Assembly: GCF_017591435.1 (NCBI RefSeq)
Contig: NC_059299.1
Coordinates: 6,675,980-6,739,979, forward strand
Length of the DNA stretch: 64,000 bases
Reading direction: 5' to 3'
From: Portunus trituberculatus
Taxonomy: Eukaryota; Arthropoda; Malacostraca; Decapoda; Portunidae
Position 1 is the stretch's first letter; every line of letters begins with the position of its first letter. The notes beneath the pieces were generated by a model. The model saw nothing but the letters and a program-made list of their open reading frames with translations, was not told where the DNA came from and did not search any database. The position numbers were made by a program, and so were the translations under genes. Of the stretch, positions 43,326 to 58,339 are shown one piece after another.

Positions 43326-44560
43326 AGCCACACCAAGCAGGAGCGGCGCTGTACTCAGGTGCAGCAGCCTCGCCCACTACTGCGCCACCCTAATCTGACT
43401 TCAAGGCGCGCAATCCTATTTTGTCTAATTAGTACGCCGAACTCAGGCCTTTCACTATTCTGGTGTCCCTTTTCACTGGCCTTTCTGAGTGCCAGCCGGA
43501 CACAGAGGCCAGGGAGACAGTCAGGAAATGCGCAAAACTCCATCGCCCACACACCAGAGAAAACCGAGAAGCAGCACAAACGCAAGGGTGACTTAGCCAA
43601 ATTATACCACGCTCCATATGAGCCGACGAGCCATTTGAGCAGCGGGGAACCATATTGTCAAGACGGGGCCACGGGGTGCACGCTGGGCCACGGCAAGGGA
43701 TGGCCCATAGGGGAGGACAGACCCTGGGAGAAACGAGGGCAAATAACCTTCCTCCCTCCCTGCCAACTTTAAATATCAACTTGTGCAACTTTACCGGAGT
43801 TTATGCTCGCCAGTAAATGAACTGCCCCATTAGAGCCTAACCATCGTCCTTTAATTCCTTGAGGCGGAGAGTTGGGGGTGGTGGGGGCGAGGGGGCGGCG
43901 AGGAGGCGAGGCACCTGACACGCCCCCTTCGCTTGTTTTTCGAATATGCAAATTAAAGTGAAAATTTGTCCCACTAACCCAACTCCCGTTACACCCAAGA
44001 CGACGTGGGCTGGGGTGGGTGACGGCAGGGCAACAGTGTGACAGGGTGGTGGTGGTGGTAGTGGTGGTGGTGGTGGCGTGAGGCGCAAGGGGCAGAATGA
44101 AGAGCGAGAGTCAAATTTCCTGAGAGATTTCCTGCACCTGATGGCTTCCCTTGCCCCGCCGTGTCTGCCCACTGAAGGATGACCCGGGATGGAAGCACCA
44201 GGAAGCTTCTCACTCCCGCGCACAACATTCGCCAATCTTAAAGTGTCAGATAAGGTTTCCTCCAGCTCTTCCATTCATCCTGCCCTCCTTCCCACCCAGC
44301 GAGGATTACAGAAAAGTTTCCTCCTTTCCAGCGTCTAGGGAGGAAAATTTAATTATCTCCGCTATTTTCCAATTAATCTATCAGTGAGATAAGTTTCAAT
44401 TTCCACCGTCCCGTGAGACCCACACTTCCTGACCCACAACGCGACCTCAGACGACCTAACCTGACATAACCAGACGACCCACGCTAGGTCACCGTGCCTC
44501 GTTTTAAAATGTTTAAGCTGTTTATAACGGAATTTGCAAAGATTTGAGGTCACTGAGCTG
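43326..44560. other. GC-richer repeat-poor island with octamer motif
   Basis: The longest stretch in the window without an obvious repeat, apart from a short (GGT)n at about 44046-44077. It has balanced to GC-rich composition, and overlapping frames on both strands have no domains. A POU octamer ATGCAAAT lies at 43946-43953, followed by TAAAGTG. Candidate conserved non-coding or regulatory DNA, by inference only. Confidence 0.35.
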
Positions 44561-45889
<1,329 letters not shown>

Positions 45890-46130
45890 AGGCACCAAAC
45901 ATCAGTAAATATTATTCCTATACATCATTAGGCACCAAAGACATAATTAATGGCTCAAACATCACCAAGACACCAAAGACATCACGCCTACACATCACGG
46001 AGGCAACGAACACATCACTAATATATCAAACACGATCCTACACATCACCAAACACCACACACGTCAAGGCCACACATCAGATGCAGCAGACACGTTATGG
46101 CCACACATCACCAGCATGCCAGACACCAGC
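45890..46130. repeat. Degenerate minisatellite of CACATCACCAAGCACCAAA
   Basis: A unit of about 25-35 bp recurs 6-8 times with drift. Examples are CATTAGGCACCAAAGACATA, AACATCACCAAGACACCAAA, CACATCACCAAACACCACAC and CACATCACCAGCATGCCAGA. Confidence 0.75.
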
Positions 46131-46369
46131 TCTCTCACCTCACAACTCACATTTAGATGCACTTCACTTTGTACACTCCACATTGGTAATACAGTACAGA
46201 CTCACAGTTAATACCTTCATAATTCACGAGAAACTGCGTATCTTTCTTGCATGTAAATCAAAACACTTGCAATATGGCGTGTGTTCATATTTTCTTCTCT
46301 AACTTACAAATTACTATGGGAAAAGAAGATTACACAGATTTATTGATGAGGATGATAGGTGACAATAAA

Positions 46370-46600
46370 TAGGCATGTTTTGTAAAGGGAGTCCAACGTA
46401 TATAAAGAAAAACGGAAGGTGCAAGAAATCATTAGGCCTACATGTGGAAATCCTTATACGTAACACATCTGCCCATTTCCACATAGAATCCTCCTCCATA
46501 AATTTGTATAATAATTTAAAGCTCCCTAATGACTCAGCACTAACGACGCTGATTAATGAGACCACCCCATTCATCCATCAAGTATTTCTGTTTTTTATGT
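46370..46600 (+). mobile_element. Fragment of dispersed repeat D (LINE-like tail), copy 2
   Basis: GGAAGGTGCAAGAAATCATT, AGGCCTACATGTGGAAATCC and AATTTAAAGCTCCCTAATGA, followed by CTCAGCACTAACGACGCTGA. Same family as 36148-36250 and 55425-55580. This is the longest copy. It contains a 76-codon frame with no domain. Confidence 0.78.
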
Positions 46601-46948
46601 ACTAATATCGAAAGCAACACTCGATAACCTCCCTGCCAAACATTGAGAACATGATCTGCAGGTGTAAATTTTCAGGTGTGCGTATATGTATGTGCGTGAG
46701 TCCGGGAGGGTCCTAAGGGAGTGTAGAAGTATCATCTGCGTATCTCGGCTGACAGGTGTTGCTGCGGATCTCACGGCCTTGTCACACCTACCGCTTCACC
46801 ACGCATAGCACCCCTGCCACCCTATCACACGTGCGGCACTCACAACCTGCCTGACACACCACTAGCATGTCAGGCCAATAAGAGCTAAAAGAAGGATATG
46901 TGCTAAAATGTGACATAGAATAGTAATAAGAAACCATGCTACCATTGA

Positions 46949-46997
46949 TAGTAGTAGTTGTAGTAGTAGTAGTAATAGTAGTAGTAGTAGTAGTAGT
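46949..46997. repeat. (TAG)n microsatellite
   Basis: About 16 triplets with interruptions. Confidence 0.96.
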
Positions 46998-47616
46998 TAA
47001 CAATAGAAAATACTGGAAAAAAGGTAATGAGGTAACAAAATATCAAAACCACAAACATCACAGTTATTATTATTACTATTATCATTATCATCATTAGTAG
47101 TAACAGTAATAAGTCACAACACCAACATGAGGAGTAGAAGTAATGACAATAGGGGCAATAGCGACACTAACAGCAGCAAGAACAAGCCAGTGTGTTTGTG
47201 GAAGTAATTATACATTGTTAGGGAGTTGCGTTCCCTCCTGGCTGGCTGCTCCATTCCCGGGGTCTGTCAACATGCCGTCCCAGTCACGTCACTTAATAAC
47301 TACAATAATTCTCGCATAATCACACACTGATCACTCTGGCAATAATTACAAACAAAAACACTGAAAGGGAGAACGAACATAAACTGAGTGACTTTTTCTT
47401 GTAAGTGATCAATAGAATGTTATGTTGCAGTACTTTTTTTTTTTTTTTATGGGGGTAGGGTAGAAAAATGGGGAGGGCTTTCGTTAATGAGAAGACCAGC
47501 TGGGAACGTCCCCGATCTTCCATGGAACGTGTCCACCTGCTCAACACCTGTCCGTACCTCTGGATCAGCAGGTACATTCCCACACTAAATGATAATATGA
47601 GTGTTCGGAATAGCCA

Positions 47617-47673
47617 TCACCACCACCACCACCACCACCACCACCACCACCACCACCACCACCACTACTACCA

Positions 47674-47716
<43 letters not shown>

Positions 47717-47723
47717 GCTACTG
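47617..47723. repeat. Compound (CAC)n(ACT)n array
   Basis: About 16 CAC triplets then about 16 ACT triplets with a CCACACT junction. Confidence 0.98.
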
Positions 47724-47807
47724 CCTACTGTTACAGCTACTACTTCTTCTACTCAAACTTCAAAACTCATCCTATGTCTAATAATTGTGGATTTTAGGGT
47801 CCTTTAC

Positions 47808-47809
<2 letters not shown>

Positions 47810-47888
<79 letters not shown>
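47810..47888. repeat. (GA)n microsatellite
   Basis: About 39 perfect units. Confidence 0.99.
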
Positions 47889-47891
<3 letters not shown>

Positions 47892-47972
47892 TCCTAACTC
47901 ACAGAAAGAGAAATCACAGAACTAACCAACGAATTTTCCCTTCACTTTCCTATCGCAAACTGACACCCACCC

Positions 47973-47975
<3 letters not shown>

Positions 47976-48022
<47 letters not shown>
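47976..48022. repeat. (AC)n microsatellite
   Basis: About 23 units. Confidence 0.99.
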
Positions 48023-48023
<1 letters not shown>

Positions 48024-48299
48024 AAATCACGCTCTTTCCTTCCTCGCGACAATGGCACCGCTTTATCGTTTGTCTGGGCGGTAGAGGAGCGACCACAGCG
48101 ATCCCATTCGTTAGGCGGGAATGAGATGCAAAAGTGGAGGTGATATCTTGCCTGTAATGAGCCCAGGGAGGAAGTTGGACGCTCAGTAATGTATTTTTAT
48201 TAGTATTATTAGTATTTTCGTATTGATGTTATTAGGTGCGCGCGAGGAGCAGTACGTTTCTCGAGTTAATTTAATAGGTATCTAATTTGATTCCCGTTG

Positions 48300-48680
48300 G
48301 CTATTTTGAAAACGTTCCCTCTGTGTTTAGTACTTAGGTGTTCTCGTTATGTGTTGATTAGTTTATGCTTCTGATCTTTTGTAATGATTATTGTGTTTTG
48401 TTGGTGTGTCACTGTGAAATGCTAAAGGTATTGATTGGTTTTCTCTGTCGTTCACTTAGTGTTTGTGTGTTGTGCTTTTAATGTGTCGATTGATTTATAT
48501 ATCTGAGTAATTGCAATGAAGAATGTTGTAATTGTTTTGTTGGTGTGTCACTGTGAAATGCTAAAGATATTGACTGGTTTTCTCTGTCGTTCACTTAGTG
48601 TTTGTGTGTTGTGCTTTTAATGTGTTGATTGATTTATATATCCGAGTAATTTCAATGAAGATTATTGTTATTTGTTGATG
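48300..48680. repeat. Tandem duplication, unit 139 bp
   Basis: 48401-48539 and 48540-48678 differ at only a handful of positions (both contain TTGGTGTGTCACTGTGAAAT, TTCTCTGTCGTTCACTTAGT, GATTGATTTATATATC). A diverged partial unit precedes them from about 48335. The two complete copies arose recently compared with other minisatellites here. Confidence 0.95.
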
Positions 48681-49190
48681 AATGTAAATTTGTAACTCCG
48701 AAATGATAGAATTTATGATTTTTATGCATTAATTTCGTCGTTTTTAATCTGAATGGAAGGTAACGAATAAAGTTTGAGTATTATTGATGAATGTAAATGT
48801 GTAATCTAGAAATGATACTGAATAAAAGATGATGGATTTTTTATGCACTCACTTTCAATTTCAGTGACTATGACAAAAACCCATTGAAGTATTACTAATT
48901 GGCATAATGATGTCACCTCAAAACGATGAAAAAAAAAAAAAAAAATGACGGGTTTTGTGAAGTCATTAATTCGAATAACAATAATGAAGAAAATAGAAGT
49001 TTTCATCTTTTTACTTATCAAACGGAAATACCTAATTTGAATTTTGCCCATTAATCTAAATATCTAATTTGGAAACGATAAAAAACAATGATAGTTTAGA
49101 GTAAATGACTTTTTAAATGTACTAATTTCTACCTACGTCATTAAAAACCGGAAGAGCATGACGATAGAGTCCATCAAATGAAGCTTCCGG
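48681..49190. repeat. Diverged AT-rich tandem segments
   Basis: GATGAATGTAAATTTGTAAC with TTTTATGCATTAATTTCG near 48676 recurs as GATGAATGTAAATGTGTAAT with TTTTATGCACTCACTTTC near 48786. Weaker versions lie near 48940 and 49040. These may derive from the same ancestral unit. Confidence 0.6.
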
Positions 49191-49615
49191 TTACCTGATA
49201 TTACCTGCGCCCTCTGCACCTGGCGGGAGGCAAACACAATTACAATATCAATTACACGCAGGTGTCAGGGAGGCAATGGGAGGAATGAGGGGGGAGGAAG
49301 GCAACGGGAAAGGGATGGGGGAGGAGTAGGTTTTAAGGCGCCGTGCTAACTCACTCCTAGGGCGGCTGGAGTGGGATGGGCAGGGGGGGTAGGGAGTGCC
49401 ACATAAAAGCAGGTGCTATAGGGGCCAAGTTCCTGGAAAATACCTCGTTTAAAAGTCTCGTAATTAACCAGAAGTTAGAGAGTATTTTATCCCCCACAGA
49501 TTCGCCAAAACAAACAAAGCCTCGACGGTGTGCGGAATATTTCATCCCGCCGAGATTCGCAGGAAGGAAGGAAGCGAGGCGCCCGACACGACGCTATATT
49601 CCCTGTATGACATAA

Positions 49616-49836
<221 letters not shown>

Positions 49837-50039
49837 TCACAAGCACACAGATTAGAGAACGAAGAAAACAAAAACATAAAAAAATAAAAAAAAGATAAAC
49901 ACACCTACAAAAAGCAACTCAAACACTAAAAAAAGAAAAAAATAAGAAAACAATACACTTCACCACAAAATAAATGACAGGTAAATCAAATTCCTTACAC
50001 TTGATCAAAAAAAAAAAAAAAAAAAAGAGAAATGTACTG

Positions 50040-50213
50040 GGGTGGAAAAATGATAGAAAAATTATCCCACTAATGTTTTGCGTCTGTTCTTGAGTCCCGG
50101 CCAGACTTGAATGATATTTAGCGCGTGTCTGGAGCCACAATATATGCCACGGGGGGCAGTAAATTCCCGCCGGAAGACAGATGCACAGGCCGACACGCAG
50201 CTGGCACAAGTGT

Positions 50214-50214
<1 letters not shown>
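50040..50214. other. Repeat-poor island
   Basis: Balanced-composition DNA (AGACTTGAATGATATTTAGC, GTAAATTCCCGCCGGAAGAC) between A-rich DNA and (GA)n. It may be conserved non-coding DNA, but there is no direct evidence. Confidence 0.28.

Positions 50215-50298
<84 letters not shown>
50215..50298. repeat. (GA)n microsatellite
   Basis: About 42 perfect units. Confidence 0.99.
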
Positions 50299-50301
<3 letters not shown>

Positions 50302-50576
50302 ACCCGCGTATACCAGCAGATGGAGGCGTTTAGTGGAGGATGAGGTGGAGCAGGTGGAGCAGACTGCCTCGCCTCCCACACTCTTCCACTCCTCTCTCTT
50401 TTCAGCAACTTCACATTTTTTCCCCACCTCTATTTGGGAGTGTTGAGTGTGGCGCACGGCCGTCCTCGCCACCTCTTCCCTCCCTGAGACTCATTGGGTT
50501 TGACTTCTCGTAACCCCAAAGACCGCTACTCATCTCCCGCCTGTCTTTTCCGGAATTGCTTTAAAAAACTTCCCGC

Positions 50577-50765
50577 CTTGGATATTTCCCTTTCTCCCTC
50601 TTTCTCCTGTCTTTCCTCCTGTTCCTCCTGTCTTTCCCCCTCTCCTTGGACCTTTCCTTTCTTCCTCCTCCTCCTGTCTTTCCTCCTGTTCCTCCTGTCA
50701 TTCCCCCGCCTTAACCTTTCCCTTTCTTCCTCCTTCTCCTGTCTTTCCTCCTGTTCCTCCTTTAC
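50577..50765. repeat. Pyrimidine minisatellite, unit about 65-68 bp, three copies
   Basis: Starts at 50578 (TTGGATATTTCCCTTTCTCC), 50646 (TTGGACCTTTCCTTTCTTCC) and 50711 (TTAACCTTTCCCTTTCTTCC). Each unit contains CTCCTGTCTTTCCTCCTGTT followed by CCTCCT. Confidence 0.93.
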
Positions 50766-51180
50766 CGTCCTTCAGTATCTATGTTCGGCCTTTTCTCTCT
50801 TTCGGTGTCCGTATCTCGCTTTTTGTTTTTGTTCCTGATCTTCCTTTTCCTTCTCCTTCTTTCAGTCATCTATTCCTCTTCTTCCCATTGTTCTTGCTCT
50901 GTTTTAGCGTTCGCATTCCATCTCTTCCATCTTCTTTTCCGATTTTTCATTGTTTCCGTTCGATCTACCTTTCTTCTTCTTTTCTTGTTTTTAGCCTTTA
51001 TAATCGTCCTTTCCATACTCTTCCTCCTGCACCTCTTCTCACTCTTTCTTCATCTCCTTCTCCTCCATATTTTATCATTCCTCCTTCTCTATTCACCTCG
51101 AGTTATATTCCTCCTTTCTCGTGACTGTCTACATATTCCTCCTCCTCCTCCTCCTCCTCCTCCTCCTCCTCCTCTGCCTC
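50766..51180. other. Pyrimidine-rich block with (TCC)n
   Basis: C/T-rich + strand ending in (TCC)13 at 51136-51175. Frames up to 141 codons are low complexity. Confidence 0.7.
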
Positions 51181-51540
51181 CCCTTTCTCTCCACAACGGG
51201 GCCTAAGCTAACTTCATGCGACCTCAAAACCCGCCTTTCTCTTTCCCGTCCTCTAGAGAACTGCCTTATTTTTCTTCCCCGGTTTGATAACTTCGTCGCA
51301 TTTCCCTTCGTCTGCGCGACCTTCATAGGCAAGGCGAGTCGAGGCAAGGCAAGACACGAACCCGTCCCGCGTCCCGCCCCTTCTCCTCCGCCCATGGCCC
51401 CGTTGGCACACTTTGGGGATCTCTGCAAACTGAACTGCTCGGAGAATTCGTACTTACAAAACTCCGCCGTGTTTCGGGGTCCCCGATTCAACAGACCGCG
51501 AGCCACGAGTGTCCCCAGGCGAGTCTAACGTTGAAAGAAT
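51181..51540. other. GC-balanced repeat-poor island
   Basis: TAACTTCATGCGACCTCAAA to CCCCAGGCGAGTCTAACGTT. It contains a short GCAAGGCGAGTCGAGGCAAG repetition. Frames on both strands lack domains. It may be conserved non-coding DNA by analogy with similar islands, but this is unproven. Confidence 0.3.
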
Positions 51541-51719
51541 ATCGAAACACGGAGGCTCAAGGCTAGACAAGTTTTTATGTACTTTCAGGAGACGGTGAAT
51601 AAAGTTTTTTTTTTTCCCTTTTTTCTTTCGTAATTTTTTTTTTCTAAGGGGTGTTTTCAAAAAGAGCGTCTGGTAGAAGGGCTTCCACTATGACCTCTCG
51701 CCGCCTCTTGTCTCACGGG

Positions 51720-52500
51720 AGGCTGTGTCCTTTGATTTAATCTCGTCAACATGGCTTCCCGCTTCACCTCCTCTAACCATCCACCTACTCGTCCTCTCTC
51801 CCTCCTCTTTCTCGCCTTCTTCATCCCTCAGTTCTCTCTCCTCTCCAGTTTTCACGTTCTGTTGCATCCTTCCCTTTGTTTTACCTTTTACCTCACTTTT
51901 TTTTTTACCATTATACTCATTCCTCTCCCATTATTTTTCTTTCCTCCCTCTTTCTCCTTCCTCTTTCTCGCCTCTTTCATTCTTCTGTTTTCTCTTTTCA
52001 TCTGCTTTTTACCTTCTAGCTCATTGTTTTCTTTCTTTATCCTATCTCCTCTTTCTCCTTTTCTTTAACCATCATCCTCTCAATTTCTCTTCCTTCGTAT
52101 TTCTATCCTTCCTTTTCATCAGTTTCTATCCTCAACATCACCGTTTCCGTCTCGTATCTTCCCTCCTCCTCTTTCTCTCCTTTCTATTTTTCCTTCACTT
52201 TCCTTTCCCAGTTTTCCTGTTCCTCCTTTCTTTAGTTCCAGTGTTCCATCTCATCCTTTCCCTTCTTTAACATTCCTTCCTCCTCACTTCCTCCATTCTC
52301 CTCTACGCTCTTTCTCTCAAATTCTCTCTAAACAGTCCCTCCTCTCTATTTTTTTTCTCTTCCCCCTTCCTTCTATTTTCTCCTTCCCTCAGTTCCTCTA
52401 TTCTGCTTCACTTTTCCTGTCCCTTCACTCACTGTCCCTTCTGCCTCCATCCTTCTTTCCCAGCCTCCTTTTTCTCGTTTCCTGCGTCTCCTTTGGACTC
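51720..52500. other. Polypyrimidine block
   Basis: C/T-rich for about 780 bp. CTTTCTCGCCTTCTTCATCC near 51808 and CTTTCTCGCCTCTTTCATTC near 51963 suggest a diverged ~155-bp tandem unit (shared TTCTGTTTTC, TTTTACCTTY). The 181-codon frame is composition-driven. Confidence 0.65.
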
Positions 52501-52608
52501 TCACACACGCATATTCAGCAGCTTCGGGAAAAGGTGTGTGGTAAAACGGAGCATAGCAGAGGTGATACCGACCTGACGGAGGCGACGACGGAGAAAGTAC
52601 GGAGTGGG

Positions 52609-52760
52609 ATTCTTCTTCTTCTTCTTCTTCTTTTTTCTTTTATTTCTTGTTCTTGTTCTTGTCCTTGTTCTTGTTCTTCTTCTTTTTCTTTTTCTTCTTC
52701 TTCTTCATCTTCATGTTCTTGCTTTTTCTTCTCTCATTCTTCTTTTTTTCATGTTATTCT
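52609..52760. repeat. (TTC)n-rich array
   Basis: TTC triplets with TTG and TTT interruptions (TTCTTGTTCTTGTTCTTGTC). Confidence 0.93.
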
Positions 52761-52797
52761 ACTTTTATCTATTTTTTATACCTTACAGGCTATCTCA

Positions 52798-52811
52798 CTC
52801 ACACACTCACA

Positions 52812-52860
<49 letters not shown>

Positions 52861-52862
52861 AC
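52798..52862. repeat. (CA)n microsatellite
   Basis: ACTCACACTCACAC lead-in followed by about 20 CA units. Confidence 0.98.
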
Positions 52863-52903
52863 CATCCCGTGCTGCTTGATTAAACATCCTCTTAACAACC
52901 AAC

Positions 52904-53122
<219 letters not shown>

Positions 53123-53169
53123 CAGGAACGTCACCTGTCGAACGCGCCCCCCCCAAAAAAAAAAACCTT

Positions 53170-53870
53170 TCTTTCCCCTTCAAAAATAGAAGAAAAGGAA
53201 AACAAAAATTCTTCTTTCTGCAAGACACGTGCGGAGAGGAGAGAAAGAAGGAGAGGGGGAAGGGAAAAGGGGAAGCGAGCAGACGTGAGGGGTGTTGTGG
53301 ACGAGGGGAGCAGTAGAGGGTCGTTTAATTAGCAGTGGTGACGGTGGTGGCTGGTCGAGGGGATGGGGAAGTGTCAGAGGGGAAGGGGGTGGCGAGGATA
53401 TTGGGAGGGGAAGGCGGGGTTGAGGATGCAAGTCTCATCGTAATGGCCTTCTCACTTGCCTTGAAGATGCAGGCAGGGAAGGGAAGGGAGAGGAAGAGGC
53501 GGGGAGAGGAGGACGGTTGAAAGGGAGGAGCGAGAGAGAGGACAGGATAGGAAAGAGAAAGAGAGGCGAAGGAATTGAAGGTAAGCGCTGAACAGAAAGG
53601 TGAAGGAGGACGAAGGAGTAGGATGGAGTGAGAAGGAAACTAAAAGATAAAAGAAAGGAAAAGGAATGTCAAGAAAAAAAGGAAAGGTTGAATAATGTCA
53701 GGAAGATACGTAAAGGTGGAAGAAAAGGCAGAAGAGGAAATGGAAAAAGGGAAGGGAGGAGGGAGGGAGGAAGAGAAGGAAGGAAAGGAGGGAGGACGGA
53801 AGAGAAAGGAAGGAAAGGAAGGAAAGGAGATAGAGGAGGAAAGAGAAGGGTAACAAATAGTCGAGTCCAT
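53170..53870. other. Polypurine block
   Basis: A/G-rich + strand (GGAGAGAAAGAAGGAGAGGG to GGAAGGAAAGGAGATAGAGG). (GGAAGGAAA)-type short repeats lie at 53740-53830. No gene is supported. Confidence 0.7.
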
Positions 53871-54079
53871 ATTGTAGTTCATTAACTGAAGGCAAACTTT
53901 ACAAAACAAGACAAAAAATCAAAGGAAAACAAGCAACAGGTACCTAAAAACAAACAGACAAAAAGATCAAGTACAAACAATAATACCAGCGAATAAAACA
54001 AAATGGAAAAACACATGAAATACAAACAACATGTACATGAAAGCCACACTTCCATTTGTTGCCTTCAGTTACAGAGTGG

Positions 54080-54640
54080 TGAGTGTGACGTCCCAGCTGG
54101 CCGTGGCGGGGAGGATGTCGTGGGCGGGGGCGTGAAGGAGGCGTGGGGGTGTAGAAAGGAGACGTTTCTGCCTTTCTTTAGCCACAAATAAGGTTCACGT
54201 TATGTTCGGGACAGCTCGTGAGGTTTCGTTCACTAGCAACCTTTTTAATTTCCCTTTGGTAAGTGTCAAGCAAAGGCGGCGGCAGGACAGGGCAGAACAG
54301 TGCAGGCCAGACCCGCGGTGGCCAGTAATAAATGCCGAGGAATATTCATGAGTTTAAGCGATCCAGGATTTTGCATCGTAAAAAAGGAGAAAACTGGAAA
54401 CTTTGCTGATGGTAATATCTCAGTGACGAGCAGCTTACTGGGAAACATTTCCTGGTGATTGGACGGTCTGCGGAGCCTAGAGCGCCTGTGGGTGCGGGAG
54501 GAGCTGATCTACAAGGATCTTACTGCATCGCCCCATGCAGGAAACCCACGAGGCACCACAGGGAGGGACTTGGGGATGGAGGGGGGATCGGCAGCTTCAC
54601 TTCGATGAGGTACAAAGCAAAGTTTTTGATTGGAAGTCAC
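54080..54640. other. GC-richer repeat-poor island
   Basis: Mixed composition, including GACCCGCGGTGGCCAGTAAT and GGAATATTCATGAGTTTAAG. The 93-codon frame at 54455 has no domain. Possibly conserved non-coding, unproven. Confidence 0.28.
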
Positions 54641-54684
54641 AAATCTCTCTTTGAAGCAGACCACCTTGACGACACTCGCTGTGG

Positions 54685-55010
54685 AAGGCTAAGAGAGGCC
54701 GAGGGAGGCTGTTTGGGGATAAGGTGGCTGAAATAGGCGGTGGGAGGCTGAGTGGGAATGTGGGGGCTGTGGTACACTATTGGAGGCTGTGGAAGGCTTT
54801 GTAGGGCTAAGAGAGAGAGAGGCTGTGGAAGGCTGGAAGAGGTTGAGAGTGATTGCTGGAGACTGTGGGAGGCTGAGTCAGGCTGCGGGAGGCTTTGTAA
54901 GGCTATGGAAAGCTGTGGAAGGCTGTGGGATGCTGGAACAGGCTGTATGAGACAGTGAAAGACTAATGAAAGCTGTGGGAGGCTGTTGTGGGGCTGTGGG
55001 ACGCTGCTAA
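54685..55010. repeat. G-rich minisatellite of GGCTGTGGRAGGCTG
   Basis: An approximately 10-16 bp unit (GGCTGTGGAAGGCT, GGCTGTGGGAGGCTG, GGCTATGGAAAGCT) repeats about 20 times with drift. The Gly/Trp/Arg-rich + frames and Ser/Leu/Pro/Gln-rich reverse frame (133 codons) derive from the repeat. Confidence 0.92.
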
Positions 55011-55424
55011 CACTGAGGCGCGAGATGCTGCAGCTCACACGTGCAGAAAAATGAAACTCATGACAGAAGCTTCTCGAGAACAGGAAAGCCAGAGGACCTG
55101 AGAGACACCGGGACGTGATGGATGCATAAAACTCCGCAATACCACAGAGCTAGAGGAGTAATACTGGGAAGAGGTGGGGAGACCTTCAGGAGGGAGGAGA
55201 CTGTCTTAGGTTGGCAGAGAAGGGCGTAAAGATGGGCCATGAAGTTCTTTTTGTTCGAGGATTGAAATTACAAAGGAGCATTGACTTTTGTCCCCGGATA
55301 TTGTGGGAAGTCTTTGTCAGGACAGAGAGAGGCTACAGAGTGCAGTGCGGCAATTCACCTTCGGGTTTAGCTATTACAAACTTCAAACTCTTACAGCGAC
55401 CAGAGACGAGGAGGACAGAGGAAT

Positions 55425-55580
55425 ATAGGAACATAAGAAATAAGAAAAGAGGGAAGCTGCAAGAGGCCGCTAAGCTTACACGTGGCAGTCCTTGTATGAG
55501 CAAAGCTATCTAATTCCATCCATGAATTTATCTAATCTTTTAAAGCTCCTCACTGACTTACCACTGACTACATGAGCAAT
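55425..55580 (+). mobile_element. Fragment of dispersed repeat D (LINE-like tail), copy 3
   Basis: GGAACATAAGAAATAAGAAA, GGGAAGCTGCAAGAGGCCGC, TTACACGTGGCAGTCCTTGT, TATGAGCAAAGCTATC and CTTTTAAAGCTCCTCACTGA. It matches copy 1 (reverse strand at 36148-36250) and copy 2 (46370). Confidence 0.8.
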
Positions 55581-55782
55581 GAGGAGGAGGAGGAGAGGGG
55601 ACAAAACAGGTCAGCACCAAACTGGGGTGATGTGAGGGAAAATAACATTGTGGTAGGGTTCAGGGGTGTACAAGATGAACATGGGGTAAAAAGGGGCATG
55701 TTTGGGGTGTGGTGGCCGTGTTAGTGGTGTGGCGACGAGAGGGACGTGTTCTGATGGAAGGGTAAGGGACAAGTAAGGATTG

Positions 55783-55829
55783 GGTGGTGGTGGTGGTGGT
55801 GGTGGTGGTGGTGGTGGTGGTGGTGGTGG
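55783..55829. repeat. (GGT)n microsatellite
   Basis: About 15 triplets. Confidence 0.98.
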
Positions 55830-55886
55830 GGGCGATGTATTCAGGTAAAGGTGAGGCAGTGACAGGTGATGCTTAATTGATAGACT

Positions 55887-56683
<797 letters not shown>

Positions 56684-56787
56684 GGTGGTGGTGGTGGTGG
56701 TGGTGGTGGTGGTGGTGGTGGTGGTAAAGGTTGGAGAGATGAGAGAATAGTAATGGAAGTAGTAGTTATTGAAGGGTAGTGGTAGTG

Positions 56788-56835
<48 letters not shown>
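56684..56835. repeat. (GGT)n and (AGT)n microsatellites
   Basis: (GGT)14 at 56684-56725 and (AGT)n, about 19 triplets, at 56777-56835. Beyond it, 56887-56980 is polypurine (GGAGAAGGAGAGGG). Confidence 0.97.
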
Positions 56836-56999
56836 ATATGAGTGGAGTAGTGGTAGTAGTAATATTAATTACGTTAAGAACAAGACGAGGAGGAGAAGGA
56901 GAGGGAAATGAGAAGGAGAAGGAGAAGGGGGAGAAGGAAGAGAAGGAGGAGGAGGAGAAGAAAGGAGCAGGAGTAGGAGGAAGCGTTGGTAAGTAATAC

Positions 57000-57744
<745 letters not shown>

Positions 57745-57859
57745 GTTATGAAGTGTGAGAGATTTTCGTTAAGCTCAAAGTGATCTCACTAGATTGTCGC
57801 TGCCCTGCTGTTGTTTATCAGGAGGAGGAGGAGGAGGAGGAGGAGGAGGAGGCGAGCTA

Positions 57860-58278
57860 AACGACCCTGGAAACCATAAAATATATATATTCCATTTATT
57901 TTCCCTTGCAATTCTTTTTCCACTTTTTCCCCCTTGTCTCTCATCCATTCTTTCTTACTCTTTATTACTCTCTTCCTCTATTACTCTCTCTCTGTCTCTT
58001 CGTCCGTCCATCATCTTAAACTGCCGCCCTTCTGTTGCAGTTTGTCTGTGTGTCTGTGTGTCTGTGTCTTTGTGTCTGTGTCTTCTCTTCTTTGATATAT
58101 TTTTTTTTATATATACGTATTTGTTTCTTTTTATTCAGGTTAGAGAGGCAGAAAAAAAAAAATCGTCCTAACTCTAGATTTTTTTTTTCATTCTCTTCTC
58201 CATTTTTTTCTACCTTTCTATTCACGTTTTTCTTTTCGCTCTGAACACTCTCACTAAATTGATGTCTTTTGAGTGCTT

Positions 58279-58339
<61 letters not shown>

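Noticed and set aside
43359..43772. 137-codon + frame with overlapping 119-codon - frame in a GC-rich island
   Set aside because: No recognisable domain, no splice or promoter context, and both strands are equally open. GC-rich DNA with few stops explains this.
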